50,992 nucleotides of DNA. Source: Alphaproteobacteria bacterium. GTDB lineage: Bacteria; Pseudomonadota; Alphaproteobacteria; Paracaedibacterales; VGCI01. The DNA lies in assembly GCA_016870095.1 (NCBI GenBank), contig VGCI01000011.1, positions 1 to 50,992 on the forward strand. The letters run 5' to 3'. Positions 26,608 through 36,600 of this stretch are shown in pieces (within the stretch, counting starts at the first letter, position 1; every line of letters begins with the position of its first letter). The notes under the pieces were generated by a model. That model was not told where the DNA came from and searched no databases. It worked only from the letters and a program-made list of their open reading frames with translations. A program made the translations under genes and the position numbers.

Positions 26608-27090
26608 ATGACCATTAAAGTCGGTAATCCTATTCCCAATTCAACAATAAAACAAGTCACAAGTGATGGTTTCCAAGATGTTAATATGGAAAACTTATGC
26701 AAAGGGAAAACCATTGCAATATTCGCTGTTCCAGGGGCCTTTACGCCTGTTTGCTCGACAATTCACTTGCCGGGATTTAATAAAGTTATGGATCAGTTTA
26801 AATCGAAAGGTATCGAGGTTGTCTGTCTTTCTGTCAATGATCCCTTTGTTATGAAAGCTTGGGGTGATTCAACAAATTCACATCCAGATATGGCCTTATT
26901 GGCAGATTGGGATGGTCAGTTTACCAAGGCCGTTGGGCTTGAATTTGACGGGTCAGGAGCCGGATTGGGCTTGCGATCGAAACGCTATAGCATGCTTGTG
27001 AAAGATGGTGTTGTAACGGTACTTAATATTGAAGATAGTACTGGCATATGTGATAAAAGCAGCGCTGATCGTCTTCTCAAAGCCCTTTAA
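26608..27090 (+). CDS. Prx5-type peroxiredoxin
   Basis: Thiol peroxidase of the peroxiredoxin-5 group, 160 residues. The peroxidatic Cys is C49 in VPGAFTPVCS, with PxxxTxxC and a conserved Arg later (LRSKRYSMLVKDGVV). The NDPFVMKAWG and LADWDGQFTKAVGL segments are diagnostic for Prx5 rather than BCP or AhpC. It reduces H2O2 and organic peroxides with thioredoxin or glutathione/glutaredoxin. GAGGAG lies about 10 nt upstream of the ATG. The next gene, ilvA, begins 2 nt after its stop. Confidence 0.93.
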   Translation: MTIKVGNPIPNSTIKQVTSDGFQDVNMENLCKGKTIAIFAVPGAFTPVCSTIHLPGFNKVMDQFKSKGIEVVCLSVNDPFVMKAWGDSTNSHPDMALLADWDGQFTKAVGLEFDGSGAGLGLRSKRYSMLVKDGVVTVLNIEDSTGICDKSSADRLLKAL

Positions 27091-27092
27091 TA

Positions 27093-28316
27093 ATGGCCAC
27101 AGAAATTACCCTGTCCCATATTCAGCAAGCTGCAAAAGCTTTAAAGGATGTGGTTTTATTGACGCCGACTCTCTTTTCGCCATGGTTGAGTGAGAAGACA
27201 GGCGCGAGTGTGTTCTTAAAGTTAGAGAATTTGCAATTCCTGTCTTCTTTTAAAGTGCGAGGGGCATTTATCAAATTATCGCAACTTTCAGCTGATCAAA
27301 GGCAAAAAGGGGTGATTGCCATGTCAGCAGGGAACCACGCTCAAGGTGTGGCATATTTTGCTCGATCTATGGGGATAGCGGCCACGATTGTCATGCCTAA
27401 AAGTACACCTTTTGCTAAAGTTGAAAGCACCAGAAGTCTGGGGTGCACCCTTATACTTGAGGGTGAAAATTTAACCGCGGCTGGAACTTTTGCAGCCGAT
27501 CTTGCCAAACGAGAAGGGCTCACCCTGATTCACCCTTATGATGATCCGGATATTATTATAGGACAAGGGACGGTTGCCCTCGAAATGTTGGCTGAAGTTC
27601 CAAATTTAGATGTCTTGGTTATTCCGATAGGGGGAGGGGGATTGGCGTCTGGGATGGCCATAGCCGCTAAAACTTTGAATCCAAAAATTGAGATTATTGG
27701 CGTGCAATCTGCCTATTGTCCCGCGATGGCACAAATCCTCTATCCCACTCGTAAGTTTCCAGCTCTAGAGCTTTTTTCCTCTCCCCTTGCGGAAGGCATC
27801 GCTGTGAAATCTCCCGGGATCATCACCCGAGAGATTTTAAAGAAATATTTATCCGATATTTTGATTGTCACCGAAGACCAAATTGAGGCGGCTATTGAAG
27901 ATCTTTTAATCCATTCCAAACTTACTGTGGAAGGAGCGGGTGCTGCAGGTGTTGCCGCGTTAATGGCCTATGCTCCCACTTTTGCGGGCAAGAAAGTTGG
28001 TATTGTAATTTGCGGGGGCAATATTGATTCTCGCATCCTATCGTCTCTGCTTCTTCGGGGGCTTGTGCGTCATGGCAATCTTGTACGCCTAAAAATTGAT
28101 ATTAATGACGCGCCGGGAGTATTGGGCCAGATATCCAAAATTATTGGCGATACGGGAAGTAATATTTTTGAGATCAGTCATCAGCGCCTCTTTAACCACA
28201 TAACTGTCAAGATGGCAGAACTGGATGCCGTTGTTGAAACTCGTGACCAGGAACATGCCAAAATTATTATTGAAGCCTTGCGAGAAAAGGGTTTTCATAC
28301 CCAGATGATAGATTAA
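27093..28316 (+). CDS. ilvA: threonine ammonia-lyase (dehydratase) with ACT domain
   Basis: PLP enzyme converting threonine to 2-oxobutanoate and ammonia. The PLP lysine is K54 in LSSFKVRGAF, the phosphate-binding loop is IGGGGLASG near 180-190, and a C-terminal ACT domain (about 330-407) starts RLKIDINDAPGVLGQI. The 407-residue form with one ACT domain is the TdcB-like/short IlvA type. No other ilv genes are nearby, so with brnQ in the same window it may serve catabolism or carbon scavenging rather than isoleucine synthesis. It is immediately downstream of the peroxiredoxin. Confidence 0.92.
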   Translation: MATEITLSHIQQAAKALKDVVLLTPTLFSPWLSEKTGASVFLKLENLQFLSSFKVRGAFIKLSQLSADQRQKGVIAMSAGNHAQGVAYFARSMGIAATIVMPKSTPFAKVESTRSLGCTLILEGENLTAAGTFAADLAKREGLTLIHPYDDPDIIIGQGTVALEMLAEVPNLDVLVIPIGGGGLASGMAIAAKTLNPKIEIIGVQSAYCPAMAQILYPTRKFPALELFSSPLAEGIAVKSPGIITREILKKYLSDILIVTEDQIEAAIEDLLIHSKLTVEGAGAAGVAALMAYAPTFAGKKVGIVICGGNIDSRILSSLLLRGLVRHGNLVRLKIDINDAPGVLGQISKIIGDTGSNIFEISHQRLFNHITVKMAELDAVVETRDQEHAKIIIEALREKGFHTQMID

Positions 28317-28455
28317 AAAAATTTGGACATTCCCCTTTTTTTGTTTTTGTTTTTAGGCTTCAGATACCTACCTTTGATAGAGTTCGTGTAAAAACTTGAA
28401 AGAGGGGTCTTTTTTTGTCGACAAAGGCGTTTCGTTTCTGCTATTTCACAAGGGG

Positions 28456-28531
<76 letters not shown>

Positions 28532-28575
28532 ATCAAACAGCGGATTTCATGGAAATAACTTTTTCAGTCCCAAAC

Positions 28576-28597
28576 AAATTGTCGGCAAATTGTCGGC
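28576..28597 (+). repeat. tandem 11-mer next to tRNA-Lys, possible attachment-site arm
   Basis: AAATTGTCGGC occurs twice without a gap, 45 nt after tRNA-Lys. Repeats of this sort are seen near tRNA-targeted integration sites, but no integrase gene or second att copy is visible in the window, so this reading is an inference. From here to 28768 I see no gene. Confidence 0.3.
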
Positions 28598-28767
28598 ATT
28601 AGGCGAAATTCCACAGGGAATGCATAAATATCTAGAATACAATTTCCTTCCATTTTTAGATGTGAAACTGAAAGAGGTTTAGATGAAAATTTTCTCAATC
28701 ATTTTTCCTCAAAGCCCCCTGAACTATCCTCTTTTTATAAAACCTCCGTTTATAATGTGCAGGCTTC

Positions 28768-29204
28768 TGTCAAGCCCCCAGCAAGTGGTCCATTTTTTAA
28801 ATTAGTCTTTCCTGTTAACGGAGTGAGCTTATAGTACTTTGCAACTGGCCAGAACCATTGAATAAATTCTGGTCTTTTGAGACTGAAGTGATCACTTTGG
28901 GGCAGGTGGTTTATAATTCAGTGATTTATGTGGCCTGACCTCATTGTAATGGTAATGCCAGTTTTCGATTAATATCTTAGCCTCTCTCAGGGTATAGAAT
29001 ATCTCACCATTCAATAATTCATCCCGTAATGAATCGTTAAATCGTTCATTATACCACTTTCCCAAGAACTTTCCGGTGTTATGTAAGTTATCTTTCACCC
29101 CAACTTGGGTAAGCCACTTTCTCACCTCCTTAGGTAAACTCAGCGCCAAAGCAAAAGCATTCATTGGAAAAGTTGGCGATATAAGTGCTTCTAATCATGG
29201 CAGG
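28768..29204 (-). mobile_element. 3' remnant of an IS3-family element
   Basis: The terminal sequence TGTCAAGCCCCC at 28768 is followed by about 120 nt that also occur, diverged but collinear, at 50866-50992, and then by the C-terminal end of an IS3-type transposase on the minus strand. The left part of the element (orfA and most of orfB) is gone; IS110-like sequence begins right after it. Confidence 0.7.
28892..29164 (-). pseudogene. IS3-family transposase OrfB, C-terminal fragment
   Basis: A 90-residue remnant of the DDE integrase domain. The part ERFNDSLRDELLNGEIFYTL, then REAKILIENWHYHYNEVRPH and SLNYKPPAP is the typical end of IS3-group OrfB proteins and includes the final catalytic-region Glu neighbourhood. 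The first two catalytic Asp residues are missing, so it cannot be active. Confidence 0.85.
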
Positions 29205-29545
29205 CATTAGCAGCTTGGCTAGATTTAGTCTCTCAATAATACTCTACCGGTTAAAGTACAGCTGGGAAGAATAAGTAAGCGAGAAGAAAGGTATTTGCAG
29301 TCTCTTCTTATTCCTGGAGCTCACTCTGTTTTGAAAACTCTTAAGCATAAAAAACAAGAAAGCTTATCGCCTTTGTTGACATGATCCAAAAATGTTGCTG
29401 ATCGTTGAGGCCACAATAAAAGTATTGTTGCCTTTGCCAATAAGATGACTCGGATTGTATTGGCTTTATTATCCTCGGGATATTGTTACCAAGATAACTA
29501 CAAGAAGACAGCTTTGAAGAAGGCAATTGCCTCAAACAAGTGTAA
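29205..29545 (+). pseudogene. IS110-family transposase remnant
   Basis: Broken frames on the plus strand carry ALAAWLDLVSQ, GRISKREERYLQSLLIPGA and, after a frame change, IVAFANKMTRIVLALLSSG. These match, in order, the C-terminal transposase_20 domain of IS110 elements. At least one stop and one frameshift interrupt it, and no N-terminal DEDD domain is present. Confidence 0.65.
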
Positions 29546-29940
29546 AAGAAAGTGTTAATAAACAGGAGAGTTAAAGGAATACCTACCAGGTGAGCACGAA
29601 AGAATATAACCTGATGGGGAAGAGTCAATCCCTTTTGCAGAATTCGCGAATATAAGGGCTTATATGTAAAGCCGCTTATATGAAGGGATACAGAAGGTTC
29701 GAATATCCATTAGTTCCAAGAGAATCAATAACACCTCTATAAAAAAGGCCGGATGCATGACTGATGCTTTATACTACATCAAAAAATACTTCTTGACTTG
29801 TGCGGCAGGTCCATGCATGACCGTGCCCTAACAGCTTGATAATTTGGTTGCTGATCCCCAAACAAGGAGGCGGCCGCAACTATGGGGCCGGCGGTTCGAA
29901 GATATTACCTGTTATATGGATACAAAAGGAGAAGCTAAAT
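29546..29940. other. non-coding IS debris
   Basis: About 400 nt between the IS110 remnant and the immunity gene hold no credible gene. They probably contain the outer end of the IS110 element and flanking debris. A GC-rich patch with GCGGCCGC near 29871 stands out from the AT-rich background. Confidence 0.4.
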
Positions 29941-30693
29941 CTAAAGACACAAAATCATACCACTTGGCGCCAAGACCTCGCGAACATAGGGGATATTTTC
30001 TGGTTCCACCCACCAAGTCGAAACCGTCTCAGAAATTTGTTTCAATTGACCACGTTCTGTTGAGGCTTGCACCCAATCTTGGAATCGATGACCATTGATC
30101 AGTCTATTCAAATGCGCCTGACTGAGGACATTAAAGGGATAGATATCGCGTAGGTCACCGGTTTGATAACCTTCTTTACCTCTATAAACATCAAGCCACT
30201 TGGAAATTCGCTCTCTTTCTTTACCGTGTTCTGGATTCTCATAAGCAAGTTTTAAACCCTGAGAGAAGCCAATTGCATACGCATCTGGGCCATGTTTTTC
30301 ATCACGCATAAATCCAATCCCATACTTTGGGGAGCATAATTGACAAAGATCAACGAGTAATTGTTCTAACACTCCATAAGAAAAGGGAATTGTGTCTTCA
30401 TCAAAGCATAAATATGTCGTTCTATGATCAATGGAAAAATAGGCCATTAGCATCCAATTATAACTTGTTTTTGGTTCTCCCCCCCCATTAAAAGAAATAG
30501 TTTCTCTTTCATATCCTTCTTTTTCTAGCCTTTGCTTTCCGTTATTAAAAAGAACATATTTAGTTTGTGGCGAAAAACCTATGGTATTAGGTGGGTACCC
30601 ATTTTTGGCCATCCACTCTTCCCCATACGCAACCCACTCTTTAATCTTAAACTGAGTCACATCAAAATCATATAGAGCCAAACATCCAATCAT
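29941..30693 (-). CDS. putative immunity protein for the CdiA-like toxin
   Basis: A 250-residue, probably cytosolic protein without signal peptide. I do not recognise a named family with certainty. The C-terminal part (DLRDIYPFNVLSQAHLNRLI, then DWVQ, GQLKQISETVSTWWVEP, VREVL) resembles immunity-type proteins found beside polymorphic toxins. Context is the main argument: its ATG overlaps the toxin gene stop by one base (TAATG), the classic toxin-immunity arrangement that secures coupled expression. It is the last gene of the operon, next to IS debris. The function is an inference from position. Confidence 0.6.
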   Translation of the reverse strand: MIGCLALYDFDVTQFKIKEWVAYGEEWMAKNGYPPNTIGFSPQTKYVLFNNGKQRLEKEGYERETISFNGGGEPKTSYNWMLMAYFSIDHRTTYLCFDEDTIPFSYGVLEQLLVDLCQLCSPKYGIGFMRDEKHGPDAYAIGFSQGLKLAYENPEHGKERERISKWLDVYRGKEGYQTGDLRDIYPFNVLSQAHLNRLINGHRFQDWVQASTERGQLKQISETVSTWWVEPENIPYVREVLAPSGMILCL

Positions 30694-33600
30694 TATTTTG
30701 GCATTCCTTTTTTATAATCCCATGTAGGAATTTTCTTAACATCTACTTCCAATGTTACATCATTTGGTTTTAATTGATCACGAACTTTTAAATTTCTTCC
30801 CCTTAATACGTCTTCAATATCACTCTTGGACTGTATCTCTGTCGCTCTCATTTTTTTACCATCTTTTGAGACAGCTAGTACATCAGGAAGTCGGTTGCTT
30901 TCTAATTTTGTATCAATTCCATGTGCTCTCAAAGCCTTATGGTAACCGTTATTGAGATATACGGCACCAATCTCAGGATCCTTAGCATCCCTAATCGCTT
31001 GCTTTGCCGACTCAAGGGCATGGCCTGGTGTTTTTGTTTTTTGGGCATTTCCTTGAATTTTTAACTTCCACTCTTGACCTGGGCGAATTGTCAAAGAGGA
31101 TTCTTTAGAAAGTTGTTTGGTTGTCCCTGCTAAATCTAGAGCTTCAATATTTTCTGATTTTGGTGGAATTCCGTGTTTGTCCGCTCCTGGTTTTTGAGGA
31201 ATATTGTGGTTTGCCTTATTACCTTTTACTCCTTTTCCTTGTATCATTCTGGTTCCGTTGACCATAAGGGACATAACAGCACCTTCTATGCCGTTTTGTT
31301 GATAAGATGCATAAATTTCGTCGGCAACGCCAATTGCGTCAAAAGCCGGTCCAATTTTTGTTCCCGCTAATACAGTAGGGATTACATCCAGCAAGATAAT
31401 CTTTGCAGCTGCTTCCTTGTCATTGTTTTCACATGCCTCAACAAGCCTTTCACATATTCCGTATACGCTATATATCTTCCATGCAGTCATTCCAACCCAA
31501 AATACAGCAGGCAAAAAATTATTCTCAATTGCATTGGTCGCTGTACCAATAGCAATATTAACATCTTGTTTTGTTAGTAAGGCACTTGTGGCAGCTATTA
31601 TTTTACTCAAATCTGCAGCAATATCTGCCTTATTGGCGTAAACATCCAACTCTGGCCTAGAAATACTTTCTACTTCTTGATAACTCAAGTCAGAGCCTTT
31701 TGCCTTTCGGGCGGCTTCAATTTTCTTAATCAATGATGGTTTATCTGGTGCAAGAAGATCGGCTACAGTTTCGGCAACAAGCGCTCCAATAGCTCCTGCA
31801 AGAGCCCCTTTTGCAATGTCTTTGGCTAATATTCCTCCGGTCACACCTCCTAAAAAAGCATGAAGAAGCTTATGAGAAACAGCATCTATGTCTTGCGTAT
31901 TGATATTATAAGCTTCACCAAGTTTATTGGCACCTACTCCCCCAATTACACCAGCTGCCAAACCCCGAAGACCTTGCATCAGGGCTTCATCCAGATTTTC
32001 ACCCCCCAGAGCAATACCCATACCGCCACTAATAGCACCTTTCAAAAGGTTTGCTCTTAAGTGTGCTGTAATGCCGGCACTCATATCTACCTTTGTAATG
32101 GCTGCTAGTTTGGAAGCACTTGTTTCAATGCCCAACTTATCTCCAATACCTGCCGTTAAACCGGCAGTCATAACAGAAATGCCCATCGATTTCAAAGTAT
32201 CGCTGCTTGCAAGGCTTTTTGCAGCTTTAAGTACATTCCCTTCATTGCTTAATAGGGCAAGAGCAGCTTGTGAACACACAGAGGTAAAAGCGGCAGCTGT
32301 CATGCTTGAAACAACAGTTCCAGTAGTTGTTAAAGTAACCACTCCTGCTGCGCTTGTGGTAGTTAAGCCACCAGCTGTGGTTATCATGCCCCCTAAGGCA
32401 GAACCTGCTCCTGCTGTGCAAATACTCACAGCCAAGGCAACAACAGCTGCAAGTGCCTGCGTCGGACCTTGAGTTTTTTGAGATTTAACGTGATGAAACT
32501 CTTCCAGAATATCATAGGTTAATTTTCCGTTATGATTATCCAATTGTTTCAGAAAATCTAGAGTTTGGCCTTGAACAGATTGAACGATAGTCTCTCTCGC
32601 TTTGATCTCAAGTTTTCCGTCAAATTTAGATGCCGCAAAGGTTCGATGCTCTTCCACACGAGATTGTTGTTTTTGCCAAGCAACGCTTTTACTCGAACTC
32701 ATTGAAGACGAAGAGGAGTGATTCGTTCCTTGAAGAATTTTAACAATCCCCGTAAGGGCTGCAAGAGTTGTTTTGGGAGTGTGACTTGCAAGATTTGTAA
32801 CGGCAATATCCCCACCAGAATCAATATCTACTGATACTTTGCTCGACAGATTCGCCCCTTGAGATCGAGAGTCAATGCTACTTGTATTTGTCTTCTTCGT
32901 GCTCTTTAGCCCATTGCCCTTTTTCTTGGAGGATGATTCGTGTTCATGAGTATTGTTAACATCATGAATTACTACCCCTTGTCCCCCTTTAATTAATACA
33001 GTTTCTTCTGCGTTAACTTTTGGAGCATGGAGATCCTGGTATCCTCCAGCCACAGAAGTAAAAGCACCACCTGTTTCGTGGCAAGACACTTCGTGCTCAA
33101 CTTTTTTATCCCGCGTGTTGGTGTTCTTTTTTTTCGACTTTGTCTCGCTTATTTCTTGAGATTCAAGAGGAAGAGAAGCGTCAACGGTATGTTGACCTGC
33201 ATTTAATGAAGTTTCCGTTCCAGATCTCGTTTTAACTGCTGTAAATCGAATGTTTCTACCAGCAAGTATGTCCAGTTTTTTTCCAACTTCAGCGCCAGCT
33301 TGGATTTTTTTGTCTCTGTAATTCTGAGATTCTCCTTCTCGATCCACTAAAGAAGTTAAGAGAACATCTTTACCAGCTTCAATAGCAACATTTCCAGTTC
33401 TTCCTCTAATAAGGCTGCCCTCAGCGTTGACGTCCCCCTCATTGGCTGTGAGATAAACATCTTCAAACGCTTCTAAAAGCGCTCGATCAAGGTTAATATT
33501 TTCTTTAAGTGCTTGAAGATGAATATTTTTTCCCATTATGGAATCCGAAACATCAATTCCCGTTTCTGATACAACCTCAATGGAACCAGAACTTTTTAAT

Positions 33601-36600
33601 GATGCGTTGATGGCAACTTTATAAAGTGCTAAGGCAACATTTCGATGCCAAACGGTCGGTAGATTCAAGTTTAATGTTAAATCACGAGCATCTATACAAA
33701 CGCTGTCACAGTGCACCAATTCATCGATCAGTCTTTTGACGCTCTCAATGCCATTTTCATACTTGGCTAAGTGAAGTTTGATCAAACCAGCGGTTATTTT
33801 GCTGGGATCAATCTGGGCTTCTGGAGCCCTTAGGTTGAACTGTTCATTAGCTTTTATAGTCAGGTCTCTAAGATCGGGCTTCCCCTCTTTTACTTCAATT
33901 GAAGCCACATCTGCTGTTAGCGAACTATTCTTGGCAGCCATTTGGTCTGCAAGGAGTCCCAAGACAGGTGCCTTAAGTTGGGCATCTTCAAGGCTTATAC
34001 TCTTTGCTTTATTAACTAGGCTTTCGGTAAAAGCCGCATCACCTCGAAACTTTGTCGATTCATCTATAACAAGGAATGCTTTCTTCCCACCCAATTCTCC
34101 ATCTTGAACAAGGTGCTTCGCACGAGCTTTTAGATCTTGAATATTTACGGAATCTTTAAGGTGCAATGTATCTTGCGAATGGAGAAGAGCTTCTTTTGCC
34201 CTAGTTTCTCCTCCGAGGGCTAAATTATTTCCATCAACTGTAAGCTTATTCAGATCTGCATTCCAGGTAGTCGCGATATCATCACATTGAGCTGCTAGGG
34301 TGCCATCACTATTAACGACTCCCCCTAAATTCGCAGTTTTGCCGCTAAGATCAATGTCTTTTGAATTTGTATCTCCTGAATGGTCAATATTTTGATTTGC
34401 AACAACGGTTGTTCTCTCTGCGGTTGCTTTCCAAGACAAATCAGCGCTTTCGGCTGCAACACCAATATTTTTTGTTTGAATATCTGCAGAAATATTGGCT
34501 AAGCCGCCTGTTTTAAATGTTGTCTTTTCTAACGCTATGGCCTTTTCACCAACATTCAGTGATTTTGCTCCCTCCATATGGAGTTTGTCTGTCATTTCAA
34601 CATTAGCTGTTGATTTTAGATGACCTGGGGTTACCGCGGTTAAATTCTCTCCTTTTTTATCTCCAGCAAGCGCCATCTGACTTTCAGCCGTATATTGGAT
34701 GGTTTTTGCCTGATCATTTCCAATGGCTTCTAATTCTCCACTGGCGTCCACCCTTAACAGATTGGCAACTTCTGCATTCCCTGATTGTCTTACATCTTTT
34801 GCCTGCACACTATGGTTGTTACTTGTCACATTTGCCGTAACACTAGCTAAGCCATTTGATTCAATGTGGCTATTGCCTTGAGACTTGATTTCACCTCCTA
34901 TTGACGCTTCATTAACACCCCGTAAAAGCGTCAAGTCTATTGTCTTGAGATCCGCCTCTGACTTCAAACGATTTTGAGCAATAGCTACAAAAGTTGATCC
35001 CTCCTTGGGACCTGCAAGGTCCATAGTATTGCCAGCAGAATAGTGTTGATGCTTAGCCTTGTCTGCTCCAGTATTCTCAAGGTCGTGTCGGACATTTACT
35101 TCCAAAGCAGCTGCTATATTGTTTTCCCCGGTCATCTTTGCATCAAAACCCTGAATTCCAAGGTTATGAGCTTTAATTATTGCAGATGTTGAAACTGCAC
35201 CATTGGAATTCAGATATACCGTTTCACCTACTTTAAGGCGGTCAGTAACTGCTAATGATTCGTTTCCTTGAAAAAAAGCGTTGCCAGTAAGATTTACGTT
35301 AGCAGCTATATTTGCTGAACCTTGAGAAACAGACACTAAACTACCACCCGTCTTGTTGCCAGACAGAGAAGTATTCCTTCCAGCAGAATATTGAAGGATA
35401 GTGGCTGTATCATCTGATGAAACATCAAGGTTTCTATGAGCTACCATGCTTAAATGTTCAGAAATATCATTATGACCGGATGCACCTAAGTCTTGCCCTT
35501 GAACATGAAGCGAACGACTTTGAATCACACCAGTAAGTAATCCTTGTCCTTTTGTCCTGATGTCCACCGCTCCACAGTGTTCCTGGCTCCCCCCAACTCT
35601 TACGGAATTTTCACCGCTTAGACTTACTTCTCTGGCATTCTGTATTGTTGCATCCGTTTGCAAGGAATCCCTTGCGGTTGAAACGAGTGAATCCGCATTA
35701 ATAGTCTTATGGAGGCCGACAGTTTTACCCTCAAACTGTGCATGTGATGCCGTTGTTTGAGCATGATGAGAAAACGTACTCTCCGCTTGGGCTTTGATCA
35801 GTTTAACCAGCACCTCCCCAGATAAATTCACGTTTTCACCCAAAAGAAAAAACTGCAAAGCTTGAGTAAGCCCCATATGAAGAAGTTCAGGAGCTTGAAG
35901 GGTCAAACAATTCTCAATCGTATTAATTCCGTCAGATGTTAGGAACTTCCCGCTTCTTAATAAGGCATCTTTTACCGTGAAGCGACTTGACGGTTCTTGA
36001 GTTAATATTGTCCTGGTTTCGATATTGGCTCTGTCAGCCACCACAGATCCACTTAAGGATGCCGTATTGCTTTGAGCATGCAAATGTTTGGTACTCAACT
36101 CTTGCACGTTTAACTGTAAATGATTTTCAAGATTGATTGAGGTCAGGTATCCACCTTTTAAGATTCCGTTTAATACAGCATCAACCCCTTGAATATCAAT
36201 TTTGTTTTGTTGAAAATGGTCAACGAGCTGAGTCGAACCAGAAACGAGTATGTTTTTGCCATGAAATTTCATTTCGCCTGTATAAGATGAAACTTTTCCT
36301 TCTTGACGAAGGCTCGGAGCACTCAAGAATACCCCATTTCCCTTTAATAGGCTGAGTAACTCCATTTTTTTCTTATATTCGTTAATTTGATAGGGCAGAG
36401 ATGATTGCGGTTTTGGTTGTTCAGATGTTTCTAAGGTAGGGCCAACATCATATTGATTATAGGGAAGCTGTGACTCAGGAACCTTTCGTACATTTATATT
36501 TCCTTTATGAACCAAGGTTGATTGACTATCGAGCATGACTTTAGAAGCCGCCGTGATTTTTGCAGCCGATCTGCCCTGTACAGCATCTGTTTCAAGTCTC

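Noticed and set aside
28532-28767. Integrase remnant after tRNA-Lys
   Set aside because: Short readable stretches exist in one frame, but nothing resembles the Arg/His/Arg/Tyr motifs of tyrosine recombinases.
29341-29628. 95-codon minus-strand frame
   Set aside because: It is antisense to the IS110 remnant; the plus strand carries recognisable transposase sequence.
31927-32472. 181-codon plus-strand frame inside the CdiA-like gene
   Set aside because: It mirrors the Ala/Gly-rich DUF637 block, has no ribosome site and encodes a low-complexity Ala/Pro/Val product.
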